A stretch of 64,000 nucleotides of DNA from Hyphomicrobiales bacterium (lineage in GTDB: Bacteria; Pseudomonadota; Alphaproteobacteria; Rhizobiales; Rhizobiaceae). The notes below the pieces were generated by a model. The model ran no database searches, had not been told where the DNA came from, and worked only from the letters and a program-made list of their open reading frames with translations. Each line of letters begins with the position of its first letter. Within the stretch, counting starts at the first letter, position 1. The position numbers and the translations under genes were made by a program. Location: NCBI GenBank assembly GCA_900471925.1, contig UCGV01000005.1, forward strand, positions 298,676-362,675, written 5' to 3'. Below, piece by piece: positions 33,392-41,333 of the stretch.

Positions 33392-34738
33392 TTAGCGGAT
33401 GACGATCTTGTCGCCGAGCGTGCTCTTCAGCTCGCTCTCGGCATCGTTGACAGCGGCGTCGACAGTCTTGGCGCCGGTCCAGGATGCTTCAAGGTTCTTC
33501 CACATGATGTTCCAATAGGTGCCGAAGTCGGAGTTGTTCGGCATCGCGTTGGCGTAGGGCAGCAGACGTTCGGTCGCTTCGCGGGTCCAGCGGTCGGCCG
33601 AGTAGAAGTCGACGGCAGCTTCGGACTTGGAAACGCCGAGGTGAGCCGACTTGACCGCGTGCAGCGCATTGATGCGCGGCTCGGAAGCGATCGTGATCAG
33701 CTGGGCGGCGATCTGCGTGTCTTCGTCGCTGTGGCCAGCTGTCAGCAGGTAGACGAGCGGATGGGTCAGTGTGTTGGCCTTGCCGCCTTCGCCAGCCGGG
33801 ATCAGCGTGAAGACGATGTTGCCGAAGAAGTCCTTCAGACCTTCCTGATTGACCATGCGGGCGTAGTGCCAGGTGCCGGCATCCCAGATACCGGCCTTGC
33901 CGCTGGAGATTTCCTTCCACCACTGGTCACCCGGCATACCGATGTGGTTCTTCTTGGTAACGCCCGTGGAAACGGCATCGGCGAAGAACTGATAGGTGCG
34001 CTTCATTGCAGCCTTGTCGAAAACGAGCTTGCCGTTTTCTTCCATGACACCGCCGAAGGAGGTGTAGAACTGCCAGTAGTCCGGGCCGTTGCTGTTGCGC
34101 GGATAGAAGCCGTAGCCGGGCTGTACGAGGCCCTTGTCCTGCATCTTCTTGGCGTCTTCGAGCAGGTTCTTCATCGTGTACTTGCCGTCCTTGACGTTCT
34201 GCGGCAGCGCGTCAAGGTCAGCATCGCTGTAGCCGATCGCCTTCATATGCGGCTTCCAGAACAGCATCGGGCGGGACTCTGCATCCTGCGGGATGCCGTA
34301 GACAGAGCCGTTGTAGGAGGCGATCTGCATCAGGTTTTCGTAGATGTCGTTGAGCGGCCAGGAGTCGAGGTCGACATAGTCTTCGACCGGAACAATGAGG
34401 CCTGCCTGCGACCACGGTGCGATGTCCTCATGGCCGCTGACGACGATGTTCGGAGCCTTCTTGGCTTCGGCAGCAAGCGTCAGAGCCTGCTTGAAATCGT
34501 CCCAACCCGAGTAAGGGGTCTTTTCGACGATGATCTTCAGGTCTTCGCCCTTCAGTGCTGCTTCACGCTCGAGCTGGCGGGCAGCAATATCGATGGCATC
34601 GACGCGGTAAACGTCGTTCGGGCCGGTACCGCCGGCCCAGACGCTGATGTGAACGTCCTTGGCAAGTGCAAATGCAGAGGTCGAGGCCAGGATGGCGGCC
34701 GCGAGAGTGAGGGATTTCAGTGTCGGCAAAATGGTCAT
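33392..34738 (-). CDS. ABC transporter substrate-binding protein (family 1) of phosphodiester operon
   Basis: Periplasmic receptor of 448 residues. Signal peptide MTILPTLKSLTLAAAILASTSAFALA, then mature KDVHISVWAGGTGPNDVYRV. The family-1 layout shows KAPNIVVSGHEDIAPWSQAG near residue 95, GSVYGIPQDAESRPMLFWKP near residue 145 and GKAGIWDAGTWHYARMVNQE near residue 285. First gene of a seven-gene operon. The ligand cannot be read directly; the GDPD and inositol-monophosphatase-like genes downstream point to a phosphodiester such as a glycerophosphoinositol or sugar phosphodiester. Confidence 0.92.
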   Translation of the reverse strand: MTILPTLKSLTLAAAILASTSAFALAKDVHISVWAGGTGPNDVYRVDAIDIAARQLEREAALKGEDLKIIVEKTPYSGWDDFKQALTLAAEAKKAPNIVVSGHEDIAPWSQAGLIVPVEDYVDLDSWPLNDIYENLMQIASYNGSVYGIPQDAESRPMLFWKPHMKAIGYSDADLDALPQNVKDGKYTMKNLLEDAKKMQDKGLVQPGYGFYPRNSNGPDYWQFYTSFGGVMEENGKLVFDKAAMKRTYQFFADAVSTGVTKKNHIGMPGDQWWKEISSGKAGIWDAGTWHYARMVNQEGLKDFFGNIVFTLIPAGEGGKANTLTHPLVYLLTAGHSDEDTQIAAQLITIASEPRINALHAVKSAHLGVSKSEAAVDFYSADRWTREATERLLPYANAMPNNSDFGTYWNIMWKNLEASWTGAKTVDAAVNDAESELKSTLGDKIVIR

Positions 34739-35300
34739 CTTCTTCGTCTCCCTGGAAGAGCAGTGTGAGGCCTCTTGACGGGTTCATCACTGATGTTGAT
34801 GGCCGTTCCGCAAGCCCCACGAAAACGTGGCGTATCCCGCTCTAGGGGGCGAACGTAACGACCGAATGACAAAATTGAGCACGTGTACAAAATTATTATG
34901 ACGATGTTTCCGGCGTGGTCAATTGCCGATGAAACGCTCCCGTCTGTTGTCGTTGGAAATCGCCATCGCAAGACATGAAAGTCCGCCTCCAGCCGCGTCA
35001 CAGACACCGCATTCGAATTCGCACTCTTGCCTGGCTTTTCTCAATCGGCTAATAATTGCGCCGGAACTCATCAACAATGGAGGCGTGCAATGGCAGATAT
35101 TTCTTCGTCCCACGCCTCTTTGGCATAGGCCAGAAGCTCCCAATCTATCCTCGACCGCAATCGAGACCTTTCAAGCTTCCCCACCCAGAGACGGCAACCG
35201 TTTCGCGCGCAGCGTCCCCGCACTGTAATTCGTGCGCGATGGCGATGCGCATTATTCAGCTTGAAAGAAGGGCGGTCCAGATTTCTGACCGCAGATCACC
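34739..35300. promoter_or_regulatory. Long intergenic region with phosphodiester-operon promoter
   Basis: About 560 bases with no convincing gene. Near the operon start there is a small hairpin CCACG-AAAA-CGTGG (34817-34830) that would lie in the leader, and a LacI-type dyad at 34875-34890. The reverse strand beyond the dyad is AT-rich (ATAATAATTTTGTAC), fitting a promoter for the leftward operon. From 34920 to 35300 the forward and reverse frames have poor codon use; I see nothing further that I can name. Confidence 0.4.
34875..34890. promoter_or_regulatory. Candidate LacI-family operator
   Basis: TTGAGCACGTGTACAA is an imperfect 16-bp palindrome with a central CG, matching TTGNNCAC on each arm. 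Even palindromes with a central CG are typical of LacI-family operators. It lies 137 bases upstream of the binding-protein start codon, and the operon encodes a LacI regulator. Confidence 0.5.
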
Positions 35301-35483
35301 ATGACCAATCAACACGCCGGCGAAAGCCTGGCGTCATCGATGAGCGAACTGTGCTCGCGGTTCAGCTTCAGGGAAATTCTTCTCGCAACCATCATCGCCC
35401 GGTGGAGACGTCAGCGCAGGGTAAACAGCGCCAGCACCTTTCCGGCGTGGCTGCGCCACGACCTTGCTCTATTCGATGATTAG
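35301..35483 (+). CDS. Small hypothetical protein (60 residues)
   Basis: A possible small protein beginning MTNQHAGESLASSMSELCSR and ending TFPAWLRHDLALFDD, with a basic middle containing IIARWRRQRR. The arginine-rich helix followed by a terminal LRxDLxLFDD pattern loosely recalls DUF1127-like small proteins of Alphaproteobacteria. Codon use is acceptable, but there is no good ribosome-binding site directly upstream (the nearest purine run is AAAGAAGGG about 30 bases away). Convergent with the moc-like operon, with a hairpin between. Low confidence. Confidence 0.35.
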   Translation: MTNQHAGESLASSMSELCSRFSFREILLATIIARWRRQRRVNSASTFPAWLRHDLALFDD

Positions 35484-35513
35484 CCAGCTCGTAACGCAAA
35501 TGCCGACAAGGCT

Positions 35514-35542
35514 CGGCAGGGGTCATACGATATCCCCTGCCG
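35514..35542. terminator. Hairpin at 3' end of moc-like operon
   Basis: CGGCAGGGG (35514-35522) pairs with CCCCTGCCG (35534-35542) across an 11-base loop, between the convergent small frame and the TIM-barrel gene. It lacks a T-run on either strand but is well placed to end or protect the leftward transcript. Confidence 0.4.
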
Positions 35543-35562
35543 GTGCCCAATGGTGATTGTGA

Positions 35563-36393
35563 TCAGATCCCCGCCCAGAGATCGAGAAGCATCTGCCGAA
35601 GCAGTAGTGCTTCTTCCCATCGATCCGTGCTGTCGTTGCCATCTCGCCCGGTGATGGAATAGGGCTTCGGCCCCAGCTCGCAGGTGAAGACAAGCGCGGC
35701 ATCCGCAGCGGCGCGACGACGCCAGTCGCGCATGCCGTATTCCCACCATTCAAGGAACTGATCGACCCAGATCCGGTGATGCGGGAACGAGATTTCAACC
35801 TGCACCTGCTCGCAGGATGCCACCCTGCCGTGAAAGGCATGGGCATTGCGCAATATACGATGGATCATGGTATGGGTCTCGGCGTCGACCGGATAGGCGA
35901 ATTCGCGCGCGACCGTAAAATGCGAGAGGTCGGCAAGCAGCGGCAGATCCGGCCGCTGCTCCAGAAGATCGAGCGTAAAGAGAAGATCCGTCGTCATCCG
36001 GTTGCGATGCGTTTCGATGAGGACGGGGATGCCAGCATCCTCGGCAAGCTGCATCCAGCCATCGAGTATGGGCAGGCAGTCCTCGACGCGACGCAGCCTG
36101 ATATCGGGCTGCAGGCAGATGTGGCTGACCGGGAATTCAACGGCAAGCTCGAGCGGCAGGCGCATATCCTCGACCGTGCGCGGAAAGCAGACCCCTTCGA
36201 TCGCCAGCCCGGTACCGCGGATTTCGTCATTCAACCTGACGACATCAGCACGGTTCGTATAGTGGGCGCTGATGCCGTCGAAGCCCGCCTCCCCGATCAT
36301 CGTGATGTTCTGATCGAGGCTGCGCTCATATCCATCCGCATGCCGGCGCTCCATGGCCCAGAGTGACTGAAAGATCCTGAGCGTGTGCATCAT
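35563..36393 (-). CDS. Sugar phosphate isomerase/epimerase-like TIM-barrel protein
   Basis: A 276-residue AP-endonuclease-2/xylose-isomerase-like TIM barrel. Typical segments are NITMIGEAGFDGISAHYTNR near residue 30, DAGIPVLIETHRNRMTTDLL near residue 123 (a metal-ligand Glu and His) and LPLLADLSHFTVAREFAYPV near residue 150 (Asp and His). Relatives include IolE/IolI inositol enzymes and MocC-type rhizopine proteins. It is the last gene of the moc-like operon and overlaps the ferredoxin reductase gene by 4 bases. Probably isomerises or epimerises the ring product of the oxygenase; MocC equivalence is an inference from context. Confidence 0.8.
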   Translation of the reverse strand: MMHTLRIFQSLWAMERRHADGYERSLDQNITMIGEAGFDGISAHYTNRADVVRLNDEIRGTGLAIEGVCFPRTVEDMRLPLELAVEFPVSHICLQPDIRLRRVEDCLPILDGWMQLAEDAGIPVLIETHRNRMTTDLLFTLDLLEQRPDLPLLADLSHFTVAREFAYPVDAETHTMIHRILRNAHAFHGRVASCEQVQVEISFPHHRIWVDQFLEWWEYGMRDWRRRAAADAALVFTCELGPKPYSITGRDGNDSTDRWEEALLLRQMLLDLWAGI

Positions 36394-37595
36394 GCCGCCC
36401 GCGCGCTCTTCAGGAGGATCTTCAGGTTAAGGCTGCGATCGGCAAGGGCGGCTGGATCAGGGCTGGCCCCGGCAGCGATCAGCATCTCGGCAAGCTTGAT
36501 CTCCTTGGCGAGACTATTGCCGACCCCGAGACCGGCTGCAGCGACGAGGCGCCCCGCGTCCAGATAGAACTCCATCTCGCCATCGGGTGACGAACGAACC
36601 ACACTTTGATGCGTCGGCTGCGGCAAGCCGGCAACCTGCAGGCCGAGATCATATTGATCGGACCAGAACCAGGGGATTGCGGCGAAGGCTTGAGCCGCAC
36701 CGGTCATGTTACGCGCGGCAAGTTCCGCCTGCACCCTCGCATTCCGCCAGCTTTCGAAGCGAATGTTCCCGCCGCCGGGCTGACTGACGGCAGCACAATC
36801 GCCTGCTGCAAAGATATTGGGTGCGGTGGTGCGAAGATGAATATCCGTCAGAATACCGTTGCCCGTCGCCACTCCGGCCTGCTGCGCCAGCGCCATCTCC
36901 GGCATGACGCCGATAGCGCTGATGACAAGCTGTGCTCGAACCATACTGCCGTCGGTCAGAAGAACACCGTCGTCGTCGATGGCGATAACGTCGTGGCCAA
37001 GGTGGAAACTGACGCCCTCCGAGAGGTGCCGGTCATGCAATTTCCTGGCAAAGCGCGGCGGAACGGCGCGTCCGAGAATTGCGGGCGCCGCTTCGATGAC
37101 ACTGACCGTGACACCCTTTGCGCGAAGCACGGATGCGAGTTCCATGCCGATCAGGCCGCCGCCGACAATGGCGACAGGACGACCTTCCCCGATATTGGAG
37201 AATATCGCTTCGGCATCGGCATGCGTACGGAAATCAAGCGCCCGCTCCGCGCCTGGACAAGCAAGCCTCCTTGGGCGTGCGCCGGTAGCCAGCAGCAGCT
37301 TTTCATAAGTCAGTATGCGCCCATCGCTTAGCGCCACCGTGCCGGCATTGGCATCGAGCTTGACGGCCCACGCGCCTCTCAAATAGGCGATGCCGGCGGC
37401 TTCCAACATGTCTTCGGTACAGATGAGCTTCATCTGCACTTCGCCACTCATCGGCTTCGACAATGGCGGCCTTTCGTAAGGCAAATGCGGCTCCGCGCCG
37501 ACGAGGGTGACGGAACCGGAATATCCGCTCTCGCGCAAAGCGAATGCTGCGCGCGTACCGCATTCCCCCGCCCCGATGATGACAATGCCGCTCAT
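36390..37595 (-). CDS. FAD-dependent ferredoxin reductase (MocF/rhodocoxin reductase type)
   Basis: NAD(P)H-ferredoxin reductase of 401 residues. FAD motif GIVIIGAGECGTRAAFALRE at the N-terminus, NAD(P) motif VAIVGGGLIGMELASVLRAK near residue 150, the FAD-binding NIFAAGDCAAV near residue 275, and a C-terminal reductase domain with IPWFWSDQYDLGLQVAGLPQ near residue 315. The ATG at 37595 has GGAGAG upstream; the frame extends further but without support. It lies between the sugar-binding protein and TIM-barrel genes, and with the Rieske ferredoxin and membrane hydroxylase would form a three-component oxygenase. It fits the role of MocF in rhizopine catabolism. Confidence 0.88.
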   Translation of the reverse strand: MSGIVIIGAGECGTRAAFALRESGYSGSVTLVGAEPHLPYERPPLSKPMSGEVQMKLICTEDMLEAAGIAYLRGAWAVKLDANAGTVALSDGRILTYEKLLLATGARPRRLACPGAERALDFRTHADAEAIFSNIGEGRPVAIVGGGLIGMELASVLRAKGVTVSVIEAAPAILGRAVPPRFARKLHDRHLSEGVSFHLGHDVIAIDDDGVLLTDGSMVRAQLVISAIGVMPEMALAQQAGVATGNGILTDIHLRTTAPNIFAAGDCAAVSQPGGGNIRFESWRNARVQAELAARNMTGAAQAFAAIPWFWSDQYDLGLQVAGLPQPTHQSVVRSSPDGEMEFYLDAGRLVAAAGLGVGNSLAKEIKLAEMLIAAGASPDPAALADRSLNLKILLKSARAA

Positions 37596-37614
37596 AAAGC
37601 TCTCCATGAAAAGG

Positions 37615-37645
37615 GGCCGGCGCCCGTGAGGAAGAGGCGCCGGCC
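37615..37645 (-). promoter_or_regulatory. Intercistronic hairpin after binding-protein gene
   Basis: GGCCGGCGCC (37615-37624) pairs with GGCGCCGGCC (37636-37645) around an 11-base loop, directly downstream of the ribose-type binding-protein gene and before the reductase gene. No T-run, so message protection is more likely than termination. Confidence 0.55.
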
Positions 37646-37653
37646 AGGGAGGA

Positions 37654-38598
37654 TCAGTTCTGGTGGGCGTAATCGGCCATGTTGATCGGCGTGACGAGTT
37701 CGAAGGGCACCATGACCTGCTTGTCGACGCTGTGACCACGTATGAGGGCAACAGCCGCATCCATCGCGCCGGCGGACTGGCCTTTGGCATTCTGGAATAC
37801 CGTCACGTCGAGATCGCCGTTTGCCATGGCCGCAAGACCGTCCTGCGTCGCATCGATGCCGACGACCACAACGCTGTCCATCGAAACACCTGCGGCTTTG
37901 AGTGCCTGAATAGCACCGATCGCCATTTCATCATTATTGGCGAAGACCGCATCGATCGGACGGCCGGCGGTGATCCAGTTCGTCGTCAGGTCCATGGCAT
38001 TGGTGCGGGTCCAGGCAGCCGACTGCTCGTCGGCGATGGTCACACCCTTGCAGTCGTCTGCCGCGAGCGTTTCCTTGACGGACGAGGTGCGATCGCGTGA
38101 GGCCTGATGTGCGAGATCGCCCATCAGGATATAGGCCTGCGCATCGCCTGCCTTGCCGTTCGTCTTCAGGATCTGACAGGCGGCTTCCGCGCCCAGACGT
38201 CCGGAATCCGTCTCCTTGGAGCCGACATAGGCCTGTTTCGCGGGCAGCTTGTCGACATTATCGGGCTGCAGATTGAGATAGACGAGCGGAATGCCGGCCT
38301 TCTCGGCCGCCTCGCTGATACCCGGAGCAGCCGAGGTATCAGCGAGCGTCACAATGATTGCATCGACGCCGGCGGCGATGAAATTATTCACCTGATTGAG
38401 TTGTTTGGAGACATCCGTCTGCGCGTCCTCGATCTGCAGGGTGACGTCGCCTACCTGCAATGCCCTTGCACTCAGGCCCTCACGCAGCAGCGTCTGAAAG
38501 TTGTTGTCGAAACTCTGCATCGACACGCCGATGGTCTCGGCCGAGGCAGCACTGGCCGTCAGGGCGGCCAGGACGGCCGCCAAGCAAAAGGACTTCAT
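37654..38598 (-). CDS. Ribose/inositol-type periplasmic binding protein (MocB-like, orphan)
   Basis: Type 1 periplasmic sugar-binding protein of 314 residues. Signal peptide MKSFCLAAVLAALTASAASA, then ETIGVSMQSFDNNFQTLLRE; inner blocks FIAAGVDAIIVTLADTSAAP near residue 80, AGIPLVYLNLQPDNVDKLPA and IDAVFANNDEMAIGAIQALK near residue 215. No ATPase or permease gene is adjacent, which is unusual for a binding protein but is how mocB occurs in published moc loci. By context it may bind an inositol-like or amino-inositol ligand; the fold cannot distinguish this from ribose or galactose by eye. Confidence 0.85.
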   Translation of the reverse strand: MKSFCLAAVLAALTASAASAETIGVSMQSFDNNFQTLLREGLSARALQVGDVTLQIEDAQTDVSKQLNQVNNFIAAGVDAIIVTLADTSAAPGISEAAEKAGIPLVYLNLQPDNVDKLPAKQAYVGSKETDSGRLGAEAACQILKTNGKAGDAQAYILMGDLAHQASRDRTSSVKETLAADDCKGVTIADEQSAAWTRTNAMDLTTNWITAGRPIDAVFANNDEMAIGAIQALKAAGVSMDSVVVVGIDATQDGLAAMANGDLDVTVFQNAKGQSAGAMDAAVALIRGHSVDKQVMVPFELVTPINMADYAHQN

Positions 38599-38670
38599 GA
38601 TTTCCTCCCATTGGGCGCCGGTCCACCCGTGACATGCCGGAGGGCGCTCAGGCCCGTTGATGTTGCAGGC

Positions 38671-38982
38671 TCAGGCGAGAGCCACGCGGACTTCTCCGTC
38701 GATCACCTCGACGGGATAGATTTTCAGGTTCTCACAGGCGGGAAGCCGCAGTGCCTCACCGGTCCGATAGTCGAAGGCGCCGGAATGTTTGGGACATTCC
38801 ACTTCGAAATCCATGACCAGACCTTCTGCGAGATGGATGGCCTCATGCGTGCAAAGGCCGGCCGTGCAATAGACGCTGTCATCGGGGCCTCGATAGATGG
38901 CGTAGGTGCGGCTGCCGTGATCGAAACGAATGGCGCCTTCCTGTTCGATCTCATCAAGTTTGCAGGCGGTGATCCAGCTCAT
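38671..38982 (-). CDS. Rieske [2Fe-2S] ferredoxin (MocE-like)
   Basis: Small soluble electron carrier of 103 residues. The Rieske ligands are visible in AGLCTHEAIHLAEG (Cys-x-His) and VECPKHSGAFDYRTG (Cys-x2-His), about 16 residues apart near positions 43-64. It starts MSWITACKLDEIEQEG; the ATG overlaps the stop of the hydroxylase gene (ATGA), so the two are translationally coupled. It should pass electrons from the reductase at 36390-37595 to the membrane hydroxylase at 38979-40013. Closely matches the position and type of MocE. Confidence 0.9.
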   Translation of the reverse strand: MSWITACKLDEIEQEGAIRFDHGSRTYAIYRGPDDSVYCTAGLCTHEAIHLAEGLVMDFEVECPKHSGAFDYRTGEALRLPACENLKIYPVEVIDGEVRVALA

Positions 38983-40013
38983 TCGGCCGCTCCCTTGGCT
39001 TCCATGCCGGCCTTGCGGGCAGCAAGCTTTTCCTTGCGGCGGCGATAGCGCTCCTGCATGCGGGCCTCGCCTTCGGGCGAGCCGTCGTGCCACGTGCCGA
39101 ACCACTTATCGAGCGGGATCAGGGCATCGCCATAGTTCACCTCGAAATACTTGTGGTGCAGGTAATGCGCATAGGCATGGCTATCGACGAGCTTGTGCTC
39201 ACCGACCTCGACCTTGTCGAAACCCACGTGACCGGGGATGGCGCCGAAGCCCGCGTAGTGAAGCTGGTAGAGCATGAGGATCGGATTGGACGGCAGGATC
39301 AGGTGATAGACGGCCGTTCCGAGATAGAGCAGATGCTCGACCGGGTGCATCGACAGCGACGACCAGGGGGATGGGTTGACCGAATTATGGTGGACCGAGT
39401 GTACCCACTTATAGAGAAGCGGCGTGTGGATGAGCCGATGAATGCAGAAGAAATGGAATTCGTGGATAATTGGCACGACCAGTGCGACGAGTGCCAGCGT
39501 CCAGGGATGTTCGGCAAAGCTCAGCCACGGCGCGTAGCCATTGGCATAGGCCCATAACATGCCCGCCTCGATCGCTGTCCAGATCGTCACGCCGGACAGG
39601 AAGGTGCGCAATATGTTGTCGAGGTTCTGGTTTTCAAACCAGAAGGCCTTGTTTTTCTGCTCGGACGGAAATTTTCCATTGTATTTGAAGCGGTTTTCCT
39701 GCCGCTTCAAAACGTAGAGATGCAGCTCGAAAGCACCGTAGAACAGGAGCACGCAGATTGCGTTGATGGCGTAGAGCCAGGCGATCCAGCCGAAGCCGAG
39801 CGTTTGCATCGTTCCCATCGGCGGGATGATCCAGCCCCAGTAGGCGACGGCCGAAGCGGCGAAGATCGCATTCCACGGAAAGAAATAATGCGGCAGCCAT
39901 TTCAGGACGCCCATCAACCGTGGCGGAAATGCAAACAGCGGCGCGGTCTCGACAGGCTGGTTCGGCGCCCAATCGCCGCGCTTGTTGCGCGTGCCGAATT
40001 TCAGATCGTCCAT
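38979..40013 (-). CDS. Membrane fatty-acid-hydroxylase-type oxygenase (MocD-like)
   Basis: Integral-membrane non-haem di-iron oxygenase of 344 residues. Several hydrophobic segments (IFAASAVAYWGWIIPPMG, ALVALVVPIIHEFHFFCI) alternate with histidine clusters that would bind iron: HEFHFFCIHRLIH near residue 178, WVHSVHHNS near residue 198, and HAYAHYLHHKYF near residue 265. GGAG precedes the ATG at 40013. It is co-transcribed with the Rieske ferredoxin gene. MocD-type enzymes are proposed to demethylate the rhizopine 3-O-methyl-scyllo-inosamine oxidatively; other ethers or lipids are possible. Confidence 0.88.
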   Translation of the reverse strand: MDDLKFGTRNKRGDWAPNQPVETAPLFAFPPRLMGVLKWLPHYFFPWNAIFAASAVAYWGWIIPPMGTMQTLGFGWIAWLYAINAICVLLFYGAFELHLYVLKRQENRFKYNGKFPSEQKNKAFWFENQNLDNILRTFLSGVTIWTAIEAGMLWAYANGYAPWLSFAEHPWTLALVALVVPIIHEFHFFCIHRLIHTPLLYKWVHSVHHNSVNPSPWSSLSMHPVEHLLYLGTAVYHLILPSNPILMLYQLHYAGFGAIPGHVGFDKVEVGEHKLVDSHAYAHYLHHKYFEVNYGDALIPLDKWFGTWHDGSPEGEARMQERYRRRKEKLAARKAGMEAKGAAE

Positions 40014-40168
40014 TGCACTCTCCTTCGGGCGGACCCGATATCTGTCCGCACAGGTTCCGTTGAAGGAGAGCGCCTGGTGCGCCCTATCCGGTGTCGCCCC
40101 TCTCGACGCTCCGGCTCTCCTCCCTGATGCAAAAGTAGCAGGCGAGCGCGCTGGTGCCGAAAGCATTC

Positions 40169-40186
40169 TTGATCAAATCAGATCAA
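40169..40186. promoter_or_regulatory. Inverted repeat upstream of moc-like operon
   Basis: TTGATC-AAATCA-GATCAA is a perfect interrupted palindrome overlapping the stop codon of the LacI gene and lying about 155 bases upstream of the hydroxylase start. It could be an operator for the operon, though it lacks the CG centre usual for LacI proteins. Also readable as a direct repeat of GATCAAA. Confidence 0.3.
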
Positions 40187-41184
40187 AGCCCCTCCTTGGT
40201 AATGGTAATGAAACGGATAGGCGCTCGATCCGGCTCGATATCGGTGATGCCGATGCGGCGCAGGATGAGATCGAGAGACCGCCTTGCCTGCGCTTCCGGT
40301 GCCTGATCGAGAACGACATCCATGATGCCATCCTGGAGGGCCTTGCGGGTGTACTCGGTGAGTTCGTGTCCGACGAAGAAGATATTGCGCTTGGCAGCCT
40401 GGCGACGAAGGACATCGATCAGGGCGGAATTGGCACCTCCGGCATTATAAAGGCCGGCAAGATCCGGATAGGTCTTCAGTGCCGAAGCAAGAAGTTCGGC
40501 ACTGATATGCTCTTCGTCGTGACCGAAGCCCAGCCACTGGAAACTGGCTGGGCCTGGATGCTCGAGAAAATACTCGGAAAATCCACGGATGCGATCGCGG
40601 TGGACCTGATAGATCGGATGGCAGATCGCAACAACAGGGCCTTGCCGACGGGCCATGCGGCTGATGTAGAGGGCGGCCGTTCGACCGGCGGCATAGTTGT
40701 CGATACCGACGAATTCGCCCGAACGATCCGACGCGCGGGTAACGACATGAACCACCGGCAGTCCTTGCGTGATGACCTTCTCCACCGCTGCCTTGATGAC
40801 CGGACTGCTCGGTACCGCGACGATGAGGCCCGCGCGCGGAAGATCCGTCGACAGGATCCGCCGGGCGATCTCCTCTGGCTTCATCTCCTCGGTGAAGCTG
40901 CGGTGAACGACAACGAGTGGATCGAGCGTCGCGGCGATCCGCTCGAATGCCTGGGACAGCCGCTGATAAAACGTCGTTTCGGGACGAACCATCAACACTT
41001 CGATGCGCAGCAGGCCGCGATGGGTCTCAGGAAGCGTGCGTGGATATTCCAGGCTGCGTGCAGCAACGATCACCTTCTCGACCAGTTCGGGTCGCACACC
41101 CCCGCGCCCGTTCAGGACACGCTCGACGGTCGCGGTTCCGACACCCGCCAGGCGAGCGATATCCCGATAGTTCGCTTTGCTCAC
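40183..41184 (-). CDS. LacI-family transcriptional regulator of moc-like operon
   Basis: A 333-residue regulator with the LacI DNA-binding head at residues 4-55 (YRDIARLAGVGTATVERVLN, then GVRPELVEKVIVAARSLEYP) and a type 1 periplasmic-binding effector domain (DLPRAGLIVAVPSSPVIKAA, GEFVGIDNYAAGRTAALYIS, YPDLAGLYNAGGANSALIDV). The GGANS-type pocket is shared with inositol/ribose-type sensors. It lies immediately upstream of, and in the same direction as, the hydroxylase operon, with 170 bases between, and is divergent from the YbaK gene. Published moc loci use a GntR/MocR regulator, so this is a difference. Confidence 0.9.
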   Translation of the reverse strand: MSKANYRDIARLAGVGTATVERVLNGRGGVRPELVEKVIVAARSLEYPRTLPETHRGLLRIEVLMVRPETTFYQRLSQAFERIAATLDPLVVVHRSFTEEMKPEEIARRILSTDLPRAGLIVAVPSSPVIKAAVEKVITQGLPVVHVVTRASDRSGEFVGIDNYAAGRTAALYISRMARRQGPVVAICHPIYQVHRDRIRGFSEYFLEHPGPASFQWLGFGHDEEHISAELLASALKTYPDLAGLYNAGGANSALIDVLRRQAAKRNIFFVGHELTEYTRKALQDGIMDVVLDQAPEAQARRSLDLILRRIGITDIEPDRAPIRFITITKEGL

Positions 41185-41333
41185 TCAATTGCCCTCGTTG
41201 GACGGCACCAGTTTTTCCAGCAATATCCATGACTTAGAAATCAGGAACAATCCGGACCACATTTTGACACGACCCGAAATCGCCTTTCGACAACTAAGCA
41301 ATTGAATTTTCTAAAATTTAAATATTAAGTTGG

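Noticed and set aside
34923..35228. 101-codon forward frame in the large intergenic region
   Set aside because: No ribosome-binding site, poor codon use and no recognisable motif.
41275..41289. CGAAA-N5-TTTCG repeat as LacI operator before the moc-like regulator
   Set aside because: Arm spacing of five bases does not match the usual even CG-centred LacI operator, and five-base arms occur often by chance.
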